Assembly: GCA_025201865.1 (NCBI GenBank)
Contig: MU602799.1
Span: forward strand, 4,211 to 49,648
Direction of reading: 5' to 3'
DNA: 45,438 nt
Origin: Ramicandelaber brevisporus
Lineage: Eukaryota > Kickxellomycota > Ramicandelaberales > Ramicandelaberaceae
The notes under the pieces: generated by a model
What the model was told of the DNA's origin: nothing
Databases searched by the model: none
The model's input: the letters and a program-made list of their open reading frames with translations, nothing else
Shown: one piece after another, positions 9,707-19,194 of the stretch
How the letters are laid out: every line of letters begins with the position of its first letter
Numbering within the stretch: position 1 is the stretch's first letter
Made by a program: the position numbers and the translations under genes

Positions 9707-12700
9707 ATGAGCCAAAACGGACGCGGTCGCAAGCAAGCACAGCCAAAGCCACAAGCACAGCTACAACAGCAACAGCAACAGCAGCAACAACGTGGCACGA
9801 TTGCTAGTTCAGCGCTGCTGTCATCTTCATCAGTGGCACAAAACTACATGGGCAACTCAACTAATCTTCCGACGGGGTTTCACCAGCAAGATTCTTCAAC
9901 CGGAAACGGAACTCGCTTTATAGTGCAAGGCGCGTTTAATGCACCTCCATTGTCACTACATGAGCTACTGGATGACGGTATTGGTGACTTTGACTATGAC
10001 TATGATACTTATATTGATAATGATATTGACGTTGGCCATCAAACAACAGTGACTACTACAACGACAACCACTACAGCTTCATCACAGCCACAGTCACAAG
10101 CATACGCACAAGCACAAGCACAAGCACAAACGCAGCAGCCACTAACCCGGAAGCGCATCTCCAAAGCGTGTGATCAATGTCGCCGTCGCAAAGCCAAGTG
10201 TGATTTCTCGGGCTCTGGCCCGTGCAGTGGATGTACATCAGCAGGGATTGAGTGCCAGTTTACTAAGCAAAGCAAGAAACGAGGGCCGCCAAAGGGATAC
10301 ATTGAGGTAATCGAAAGCAGATTGGAAAAGATGGAGGCGATTATGGAGGAGCTGATACTTAATGATCCAAACGGAATGGAGAAGGTTGTTAAAATACTGG
10401 CAAAGAAAGAGCACGAAAGAATCAAAAAGAATGCGCCAACAACAGCAGCAGAGAGTGGAGGACATTCAACAGAGACTGATGAGGATTATAATAGTCAGCA
10501 GCATCAGAGATCAGCAAAGAGAATGAGAGATGAATCTGGATTAATGAAGAAATCATTCCTGGATGATATAATGGATAGAGTGCATGATAGTGATAAACCG
10601 ATGCAGCAACAACAGCAACAACGACAGCCACTCTCTGTACGCACAACTGGTTTGCTCTCAAACAGTGCCTCAGCCAACAAGAATGAAGGTGTAGACGATG
10701 ACGAGAGCGATTCTAGTGAGCCTGACCAGGTGGATGATGGACAATTGGCAGAAGAATTCGGACACATGGCAATTGACATTCGTGGAAACTGGCGATATGT
10801 TGGAGGAACAACTGGTTTACAAATGCTACATCCAGACCAGTGGAATAGCTTCACATATGACGCACCCACTGTGTCTACCGAGGATGATCCAACTTCCCAA
10901 GAGTATCTAGAAATGTGGCATATGGCTAGACAAATGAGAAAGAAACACTTGCAGTCTATTGGCCAGCCTTCCCAGGCTGCATTGGTAGATCAGCTCACCA
11001 TGAACATCCCAGAGCCTGACATCAATAGAGAGCACCTACCACAAGCACCCTCTTCAACAGTGGAGCCTCAGCCAGTGTCAATTGAACGACCATTGTCTCT
11101 GCCACCATCAGATGCTCTGCCAGCTGAGCTATTAGTTCCAGTGCAATATGGCCAGATCCCAGCAATGCCTCCCCCGGAACAAGCCAAGCGGCTGATCAAA
11201 GCGTACTTCCGCTATGTTCATCCATATGTTCCTGTGTTGCACAAGGCTACATTTTTGCGTCAATGCCGTAGTACACGAAATCCACCATCGCCATTGTTGC
11301 TTGCAGCCATCTTTGCAGTATCCTCCCGGCTTGTTGATGATGAAGTGGAGCAGTTGACGCCGGCTCTGTTTGAACAGCGTGCCAAGTTACTAGAGTGGCA
11401 TTACAAACATGGCCAGCTTCGCACCGGTGCTAATGCAAAATCAGCTCCATTTTGGCTCTCTGGGTCGTCCATGGGTGGCAATGACGACGACAATCGATCC
11501 AGTGGGGTGTTCAATGATGAGACATTGTTTGCAATCATCACTCCAAAGGCTGCGGTGCATTTCAGACGCGCCAAAATGCTTCTTGACAACCACTTCTCTT
11601 CAGCCTCAGTCAACACTGTCCAGGCACTGACAATGTTAGCATTCGCACGCGGCTTACTTGGTGTCACTGAAGGTTGGGTCCACAGTGGATTGGCTAATAG
11701 AATGGCATTTGAAATTGGATTGCATCGCGATTGTGAGTCTGGGCAGTGGATGTCGTCAAGAACTCATGTTGCAATGATGTCGCATGTCATGGGAACATCG
11801 AGTCCTCAAATGCGTGAGCAGTTGGCTGAAACGGTACTGAGCAGTAACTCGTCATTACAGAATAGTGAAGCTGCTGCCGGTGATGGCGATGATAATAATC
11901 GTGCACCATCACTTGGTTTGAACGCTCGTACGAGATTTCCCGCATTAGCCAAGAGTGATATCGAGACTCGCAAGTTTGCATGGTGGGGCGTATACATTGT
12001 TGACCGCATGATCAGTCTGATTCTAGGTCGCCCGCTGGCTATCAACGATCATGACTTTGATACTCGCTTCCCGGATGAACGTCCAATTCCTGGTATGACT
12101 GCTGCCGGCTCCTGTTCTGGCGTTGATATGGTCGATGAAAGTGAGTTTGATGACTTACAGGAACTGCTGTCGTACACTTATCCAGTTGAGAAGCGTGGCG
12201 CTGGCCATGTATCGGTTGACACTCGTGGCTCCAGACCGTATTTCCATTATATTCAGCTGGTCCGTATCATTGGCTGCATCATCAAGGAGCTGTACACATT
12301 CAAGCCCATTTATGCGCAGCCAACAATGGTGAGTCTGGAGCAAGTCCATCAGAAAACCCCCAGTAGCAGCAATCATGGCACCGAACCAGCATCTGCCACA
12401 TCATCAGCTCCTTCAAGCATTGGTGGTCCTCACTCGGCTCCATCTTCAACTTCTGTGCCGCGCTCATCTAAGCGTAAATACAATGCACTGACTAACCTCG
12501 ATGCAGCTTTGCGTGCCTGGCTGGTCAGCTTGCCGCCTGCTTTGCGATATGATCCGATGGACTATGCCGCCGGCAAGTTGCCGTGCTCACCGTTTGTAGC
12601 ATTCTTGCACATTATGTACAACATGACGATGGTTCTGTTGCATCGTCCGTTTGTCATTCGTGGCATGTCAACTGGCTCTCATCTGCAGATACCTTCCGGA

Positions 12701-13652
12701 AGCAGCGTTTTATCAGGCACTGGCTCACCAGGCAAGTCGCCAATGACAGACAGCTCGTCCTCAGCCAGATCATCTCCGACAATGTCACTTGCTGGTCCAC
12801 CTCCAGCTGCGTATTTCAACAATGAGCAGAATGCGCCTGTGAGCACCGGTGCTGAAAAGAAGCCGATGCTGCTTCTTGATCCATGGTTCTGTATGCTTCG
12901 CAAAGATGATGCCACCTCAGGCTCAGGCCATGCTAGCACTCAGCCACAGTCATCTCCGCGCGCAGCTCGTCGCGTTCCATCTCACACATCGCTTGACCAT
13001 GACTCGATCATTTCCCCAGCAACATCAATGAGTTCTCCAGTGTCGTTTGCATCCCATCAAATCATGACTGCTTCAGCCACTGCAATCTTATGTATAACTC
13101 ATCGTATTCTTCAAGAAGACAGGTCGGATTCAATGCCAATGGCTACCTACGCAGCATTGACCGCAGCATCCGTTCATCTCAATAATGCTCTCCAGCCCAC
13201 CTCTCAACAGCCACAGTCAGCACTAGCATCATCAAAGAATTATTATACAGCAAGCTCATTTGGTAGCAGTGGTGGTAGTAGTAGCAGTGGTGCGCTGAGT
13301 GCTGAGAGATTGAAGGCAGCAGCGCCGGCTGCATTGAAGCGATCGATTGAGGTTTTGCGTATTCTGCAAACCACGCAAGTATCTGCATTCCGCATCAAGA
13401 TTCTGGTGGAGAACCTCGTTCGTCGCTATGGAATCGACGTTGCAAATGCAGCAATTGGCGATGATGTCAAGATTATATTTGGCACTGGCCAGCCATCTGC
13501 TCATGCTATGGCGCAAATGCAGTCACAGCAGCAGCAGTCTCAGCCGGTTCAAGCCACGATGCAGATGCCATCTCCACAGCCGCATTCAGCGTTGGCATCA
13601 AACTATCCGCAGCATCAATCTCAGCAGCCTCAACAGTCCCAGCAGCAACAGC

Positions 13653-13702
<50 letters not shown>

Positions 13703-14440
13703 CCACGCTATAGTCAGCCAGGTAACGCTCCACCACCGCGATCGCATGGATTCCTCGGGCCAGCCGGCGTCAGCTTACATGTCAATCCTGTTCTGCAGAC
13801 ACTGATTAACGCCTCGAATATTCAGAAAGAACAATCTCCACTGTCCGGATTGCCAATGCTGCCACGTCCAGATCCACACACCTCAACTTCCATCTCAACA
13901 GCTCCTCAGCCAGTGCAACACCCATCATCCGTGACCAATCAACCTGAGCAGTCATTATTTGGTGCAATTCCACCACCGCCTGCCGCGCCTGTTCCTCCTT
14001 CCATGGCAACCAGCGGTGCTCCAATGGGCCTCGACATGCCATTTGAGTTTGATATTGGTACCGAGGTATTCCCTCAGCATGGCAACGAATTACGCATGGA
14101 TCTCGAGCAGATGCTGCACGGTCTCAATTCGTCCGCTGCAGCCCACAATGGCATGGTCGATTTAGCATCGATATTGGCAATGCCTTCCACTGGTCAGAGT
14201 GGAATCCAGAGTGGTGGAATCTATGACGGATTCAATCTGTTTGGCACTGGCGCTGGCGCTGGTGCAGGTTTGCAAAGAACAGTGTCGTCGATGATGATGC
14301 CTGATGCAACGGCTTACTCCTCTGTATTTGGCCAACAACCTCAACAGCAATCACAACAACCATCACAGCCGCAACAACAGCAACAACAGCAAAATCCTTG
14401 GGAAACTTACTTGAATCAAATCTCATCTTATAGATACTAA
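9707..14440 (+). CDS. Zn2Cys6 binuclear-cluster transcription factor with fungal_trans domain
   Basis: The protein is 1577 aa. The Gal4-type cluster has six Cys at 155, 158, 165, 173, 176 and 183 (CX2CX6CX7CX2CX6C), preceded by basic KRISKA. The linker KKRGPPKGYIEVIESRLEKM leads into a short coiled coil that probably dimerises. The fungal_trans middle-homology domain runs from about 494 (LIKAYFRYVHPYVPVLHKATF) to about 800, with the blocks EGWVHSGLANRMAFEIGLHR and RKFAWWGVYIVDRMISLILG. Long Ser/Gln/Pro-rich regions, including a near-pure Gln run encoded at about 13634-13702, make up the C-terminal half and may activate transcription. The KKRGPPKGY linker is typical of the XlnR/Rgt1-like subgroup, which includes sugar-response regulators. 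The regulated pathway here is unknown. The size is large for the family because of low-complexity insertions. Confidence 0.93.
13634..13702 (+). repeat. (CAA/CAG)n poly-Gln tract in the Zn2Cys6 gene
   Basis: A run of mainly CAA codons encodes about 20 consecutive Gln residues. The pure CAA stretch suggests slippage-driven, probably length-polymorphic sequence. Confidence 0.85.
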
Positions 14441-14750
14441 TCTACACTTTCACACACAGTATGAATGACTATTTTAAACATCCCTCAGACAAAGCATTTG
14501 TAACTTTCTTTTTAACCAAATATGTCATTATGGTCTGTCGCGAAGTGTAGCCACGCACTGATGCCGTTGAAGCTAGTGGCGATCTCGCTATATGGCTGTT
14601 CATTCAAATGTCTTTTTACTGCTGTCGCTTTGTGAGGTCTTTGTTTGCCACACTACAGTCTGTGCTAGTTTGTTTACACAAAAACAATCGCCTCTTTGTT
14701 TTTTTTCTTTCTTTGATCTTCACTCTTCCTCTGGTTTCAGCTAGTCGGCA
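14441..14750. promoter_or_regulatory. Short intergenic region before the unrecognised gene
   Basis: This 310-bp gap ends in a T/C-rich run and TTTCAG at 14735-14740, ten bases before the ATG. That looks like a 3' splice site for a leader intron. No gene is visible in it. Confidence 0.35.
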
Positions 14751-16754
14751 ATGTCTGAACCGCTGCAGAAGGGCTTTGTCAAGTCGACAGTCTACGGACT
14801 TCCTGCGGGCTCGTTCGAGCCTACGTGCGTTGTGATCCGCGATCTGCCTCTGGATATGGCCGTGTATCACGAAGCCTTTGTTGAGTTCAGCGTGAATTCG
14901 ATGGGTACTCGTCTCATGCACGCTGTCCATACCGACCATTCGGGCACAGTGTACCTTGAATTGGCGTGCGAGACTCAGCAGGCCGACAGATTTGCCAGCA
15001 GATTTCGACTATGGTACGCCAAGCATGACATTAAGCTGCATGTGTCAGTGCGCAGAGAAACAACTGCAGTCGAGGCATTGGAGGCGAACCTGGCTGGAAA
15101 TGCTGCAGATGAGAAACCGTCGACTGATCCTCGCACTTTCAGCAGAAGCATTGATCCTCGAAATAATGCTAACCTCGAACGAAATGAAATGTCTGAAACA
15201 ATGTACTATGAAAATGACGATTACAACACCAGGAAGCACGCGCGTTCTGAGTCTCGGTCGCCATCGCCTCATCGACCTTCAAAGCAGCAATCTCTAGCCC
15301 AGTCACAACAACAGCAGCAGCCACAACAACAGCAGCAGCCACAACAGCAGCCATCCATTCATGCGAATCAAGCGTCTAACAACCTCAAACGGTTCAATAT
15401 GAAAGACTATGCCAGACAAAGGGTTGCTCTCAGTGCTCTAACTAGCTATCTCTCTGTCACCTCCACAACTCCATTCTGCATCATCTGTATTTTTGGCATT
15501 AAACCAGTCTCATTCAGAATTGGCGAGTCGCTGGCATCAATTTTGGTTCAAGAATATGGCATTCCAACTATATTGCTGACTGGTGTCAAAGATCCAAATT
15601 TTGTTGGTCGTATATTTGGCTCAGTTTTAGATTATGGCGTTAAATATATCATTTCCCTGCCTGAGGTGAAGAGTGAAAGTGATTTCCATTCATCAGTTTG
15701 GAGGGTGTATGAAAGAGCGAGAAATCAAATTATTGGTGGTGTTCAAAAGTATTGTTACATTCATATTTCGAAGAGCGCATCGTCAGAAAATGTTATTGAA
15801 TTGGTCCAAAAGGAATACCTGCAGAGAAGCTCTGAAGTCTCCTCCCTAGGAATAGCAGTGAAATCAGCAAATGCAAATGTGATGGAGAGTAACCAAGCTT
15901 CAGTTAATCTGCAGAAAAGAGTTGAGCATGAACATGGTAGCATGAGTAACACTCGTGATATTCAGCAGCCACAACAGCAGCAGCCACAACAGCAACGGCA
16001 GCGGCAACAGAATCAGTCAAAACAGGCACTGGAGAGAGGCACCAACTTGTACGAGGCACTGACTGTGCTTCGCAGTACTCTGCCACACATGGAGCATCAT
16101 TTTGCTGCAATTGAAGGTGCTATCATTGAACACTTGGCAGTTAAAGTGCCAAACGAGGAGCAGCCACAGCCAGCAGCCTCCCTTACTTCACGTTTTGGGC
16201 AGACCACTGCAGCAACAGCCCAAGAACTTGGTACACAAATGCTTGCATCACATCCATTTCCACCTCCTCCTCCACCTCCTCAGCTTTCTGCCGATGGGTT
16301 TACGGCACCACAGCTTCTCCCAGTACAGCCCACAATGCAGCCAGGCCAACAGCAGTTCATGCAGCAGTTCATGCAGTTCCAAGCATTCATGCAATTGCAG
16401 CAGCAACAGTTGCAACGAGCAGTGCAGCAGCCAATGATGATGTCCCAGTTTGCACCTCAATACGCAACTCAACAGCAACTGGCACAGGTACAACCTCTGC
16501 CCCTCCTTTCACTGCCGCTTACATCCTCGATGAGCATGCCACTCCCATTTGAGTCGACGTCAACTCCAGCTTCACAAACTGTATCTCCCCCAGTTCAAAG
16601 CGTGCAGTCATCACAAGTCTATCAGGGTGCATCATCAGTTTCCCGACAGAGTACACCTTCCACAGGCAATTCTACTGAACACAAAGCCACAGCTAATGGG
16701 AAGCTGTCAACCGCTGCTGATACTCCAACCTCTACTACAAAGAATGAATCATAG
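14751..16754 (+). CDS. Unrecognised Gln/Pro-rich protein with two globular regions
   Basis: The protein is 667 aa from the ATG at 14751. I do not recognise the family. An N-terminal segment (about 20-110, CVVIRDLPLDMAVYHEAFVE onward) has a beta-alpha pattern somewhat like an RRM. An acidic/Arg-Ser-Pro patch and poly-Gln linker follow, then a compact hydrophobic region at about 215-345 (FCIICIFGIKPVSFRIGE, YGIPTILLTGVKDPNFVGRI, DYGVKYIISLPEV). That alternating strand/helix pattern could be an alpha/beta domain of the class II tRNA-synthetase anticodon-binding type, as in NCOA5, but no diagnostic residue supports this. The rest is Gln/Pro/Ser-rich, including a PPPPPPP stretch and a Met/Gln-rich part (MQQFMQFQAFMQLQQQ). 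The layout resembles RNA-binding or co-regulator scaffolds. That is inference only. The long open frame, two ordered regions and normal codon use make it a real gene. Confidence 0.8.
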   Translation: MSEPLQKGFVKSTVYGLPAGSFEPTCVVIRDLPLDMAVYHEAFVEFSVNSMGTRLMHAVHTDHSGTVYLELACETQQADRFASRFRLWYAKHDIKLHVSVRRETTAVEALEANLAGNAADEKPSTDPRTFSRSIDPRNNANLERNEMSETMYYENDDYNTRKHARSESRSPSPHRPSKQQSLAQSQQQQQPQQQQQPQQQPSIHANQASNNLKRFNMKDYARQRVALSALTSYLSVTSTTPFCIICIFGIKPVSFRIGESLASILVQEYGIPTILLTGVKDPNFVGRIFGSVLDYGVKYIISLPEVKSESDFHSSVWRVYERARNQIIGGVQKYCYIHISKSASSENVIELVQKEYLQRSSEVSSLGIAVKSANANVMESNQASVNLQKRVEHEHGSMSNTRDIQQPQQQQPQQQRQRQQNQSKQALERGTNLYEALTVLRSTLPHMEHHFAAIEGAIIEHLAVKVPNEEQPQPAASLTSRFGQTTAATAQELGTQMLASHPFPPPPPPPQLSADGFTAPQLLPVQPTMQPGQQQFMQQFMQFQAFMQLQQQQLQRAVQQPMMMSQFAPQYATQQQLAQVQPLPLLSLPLTSSMSMPLPFESTSTPASQTVSPPVQSVQSSQVYQGASSVSRQSTPSTGNSTEHKATANGKLSTAADTPTSTTKNES

Positions 16755-17782
16755 ATAAACATTAAAAATTTGTAAATAATGAGAACTCATATATAAACTC
16801 TCGTTTGAGGCTATTACTTTCCTTTTAAAAGTACGTATTGAGTTCTTTTAATTAAAACAGTTAACGGCACCTATGTCCGTCGTGGACATCAATTGACCAC
16901 GATGTTATCAAATATAATTATTACACTATATTTTCTCAAGCTCATTGATTACTCACTGATAAATTTATCTGACTGCGAATCGATTTTGGTGGTGCAGACG
17001 AACGCAGGTAGTCTCCATTTTGCCCATGTTAGTAGAAATGGCGAATCGCCATTGCGAACCAGCTAACACTGACTGACGCCATTCCCACCATTGTAAAATT
17101 CGGCGATTCGAGCTCCATTTGCGACCTTTTTGACCAGCCGATGTGGGTTCTACACTATCCACCGAGTGCCGCAGCTTCAGTCAGCCCTTACTGTGTGCCA
17201 GCTCCACGTTTACCACTGTTGAAGCAAGGAGGGCAACTAATCGAGAGAGCTTGGCAGTGCTTAGTATGCACGTGCACTGCGGATTTGATCCCTCGTGGGC
17301 ATCTCTAAACAGTCTACATTCCCATTCTCATAAGCATTAAAGTAACAGAATCTTCATTTCTATTCAGGGGAAGTGCTGCTTCTGCAGCAAGTGTGTTTGT
17401 AAAAAAAATCAACAACAGCAACAGCAACAGTAACAACTACAGTGGAAAGGACTGCCTTTTCACTGTGGGATCCCTAAGAATTTTTTTTAGTTCCGGGAGC
17501 TCGTTGCTTGTCCCTCGTGGGTGCTTTAGGGATAAATACACACAGACGGTGGCTTTGTGGCTGATCGATGGCCACCGTTCCTATCCCCCCCTCTCCTCAT
17601 GACTGGCTTTGTGTTCAGTAACCGATTCTTTTTTATTACAGCCTGCTTTTGTCACCTCATTGCCTTTTCTGACACACACCACCCCATTGCACCATCCTCC
17701 CGTTTGTCGCACAATCTTTGTTACCATACTGATCCATCTATTACCTAATTTTAGGACTTTGTAACGCAACATACTCAAGCAC
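16755..17782. promoter_or_regulatory. Intergenic region / probable leader of the bHLH gene
   Basis: This 1028-bp gap has no protein-like ORF. It contains a near-perfect palindrome (17037-17053), an ACGTGCAC stretch near 17270, and several splice-acceptor-like pyrimidine/AG sites, the last (CCTAATTTTAG) ending at 17754, 28 bases before the ATG. No tRNA-like fold with A and B boxes was found. Confidence 0.4.
17037..17053. repeat. Short perfect inverted repeat
   Basis: AATGGCGA / TCGCCATT arms of 8 bp are separated by a single base. This could be a dimeric factor site or a small hairpin; its function is unknown. Confidence 0.6.
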
Positions 17783-18937
17783 ATGACGAGCTCTACTCCT
17801 GCTCCTGCTGTTATAACTACACCACCGATGCACCACTATCTTTACTCTGGCAGCCAACCGTCTCCGCAGTCCATTGCAATGTTAACCTATCACCAAGCTC
17901 AAGTCCAGGCTGCAACATCGAACGCGCATCAGGTGATGCACCCCGTTCAGCCGTCACACTTCACTGTCACTTCTGCACCACGCGGTGACAATGGCAACTA
18001 TAGTTCTACTTTACATATTCCCATTTCCACATGGCAAGCCCGTACCACTGCGAACGAATCAGCAGCAACAGCAACAGCAACAACAGCCGTGCACACATCA
18101 GCGGCCACATCGTCTACCAGTTCCTCCCAACATCGACAGATTTCCATTTTCCATCCACTCACCAGCCCATCCGCACCGTCATTTTCTTCATTTTCTTCTT
18201 CCTCTTCTCACGCTACTGCTGCTGCCAACGCCGCGATGTTTAGTTCTTCCCTGGCACCCGCCTCCATCTCGCTGTTTGATGAAGCAGAGTTGCAATGTCG
18301 CCGTGAACGCCATAACATGATTGAACGTCGCCGTCGCGAGTCCATGAACCAGGTTATTGATCAGATCCGTGACGCTCTTCCGGCACTCGATCCGGCGGGA
18401 TCAATCTCTTCCACTTTGGATTCCGATGGCGAAGACGCAGATGGTGAACCGCAGCAACAGCAGCAGCAAGTGGCTGCTGGTACCAAGCGCAAATACATTG
18501 GCAGTGGCCGAGTATCCAAGAGCAAAGTTCTGAAGCGTGCTCTCGAGTATATTCAGACTGTTCAGCATCGCGTCGCTCTGCTTGAGGCTCAAGTTGCTCA
18601 CATCAAGAGCCATCGGAATGCCACTGCTGTAGCTCTGCCGTCTGGCCGACCACGCTCTGCGACGAGGGTCTATACAAATACACTGCCGATTTATTTACAG
18701 TCAAATGAGCCGGCTCGCTGCGCATCAATGGGACTGCCTCGTTTGCCTCCGTGCCCGTCAGTGACAGCTGTGATGGTGTCAGCGTCGCAATCGCAGCCCT
18801 CTTCGTCAGCAACCATTGGTACTCAGACTCAATCTCCATCATCGCGTACACTTGAACTCAAGCTCAAGTCGCTGCCTCCAGGATACATTCGCCTTCCATT
18901 ACCTGTACCATCCAATACCTTTACTCAACCAGAATAA
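17783..18937 (+). CDS. Basic helix-loop-helix transcription factor, E-box (CACGTG) class B type
   Basis: The protein is 384 aa from the ATG at 17783. The first ~165 residues are Ser/Thr/Ala/Pro-rich. The basic region (RRERHNMIERRRRESMN) carries H177, E181 and R185, the His-Glu-Arg trio that reads CACGTG in the USF/MITF/Cbf1-like class. Helix 1 is about 186-202 (ESMNQVIDQIRDALPAL). Helix 2 starts near 245 (SKSKVLKRALEYIQTVQ) and continues as a short zipper-like helix to about 280. The loop between helices is about 42 residues and contains an acidic patch and six Gln. A long loop occurs in some fungal factors such as Rtg3, so this could be a relative, but target genes cannot be inferred. The gene converges on glutamate dehydrogenase with only 257 bp between stop codons. 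Confidence 0.92.
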   Translation: MTSSTPAPAVITTPPMHHYLYSGSQPSPQSIAMLTYHQAQVQAATSNAHQVMHPVQPSHFTVTSAPRGDNGNYSSTLHIPISTWQARTTANESAATATATTAVHTSAATSSTSSSQHRQISIFHPLTSPSAPSFSSFSSSSSHATAAANAAMFSSSLAPASISLFDEAELQCRRERHNMIERRRRESMNQVIDQIRDALPALDPAGSISSTLDSDGEDADGEPQQQQQQVAAGTKRKYIGSGRVSKSKVLKRALEYIQTVQHRVALLEAQVAHIKSHRNATAVALPSGRPRSATRVYTNTLPIYLQSNEPARCASMGLPRLPPCPSVTAVMVSASQSQPSSSATIGTQTQSPSSRTLELKLKSLPPGYIRLPLPVPSNTFTQPE

Positions 18938-19105
18938 ACCGATCCTTTTTTCCCTTTTGCTAATTCACATCGTTTGCTCATTCGTTTTGTTACCTCCTCT
19001 CGCCATCACTGTAATCTTCGCCAACTCCCTCCTTTCCTTTCCCTTCCCTCTGTTTTGTTATATTTACTTTTTCAATAACATTCGTATCGTTATGATAAAA
19101 TGACT

Positions 19106-19115
19106 AATAAATAAA
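19106..19115 (+). terminator. Polyadenylation signal of the bHLH gene
   Basis: Two overlapping AATAAA hexamers lie about 170 bases after the stop codon, followed by a GT-rich stretch (GTTTGTGTGT), the usual arrangement of a cleavage/polyadenylation site. Confidence 0.6.
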
Positions 19116-19194
19116 AGTTTGTGTGTATAGAAATAATCATGACTTTACTACATTACGCATTATTTTTTCACCCCTTCTCTCCTCTTCTTCCTGT

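Noticed and set aside
13506-13736. Val/Ala-repeat ORF antisense to the Zn2Cys6 poly-Gln tract
   Set aside because: It is a reading of the CAA/CAG repeat in another frame and not evidence of a gene.
16755-17782. Possible tRNA or small RNA gene around the 17037-17053 palindrome
   Set aside because: No A/B box pair, acceptor stem or T-loop could be found. The palindrome is too short to support an RNA call.
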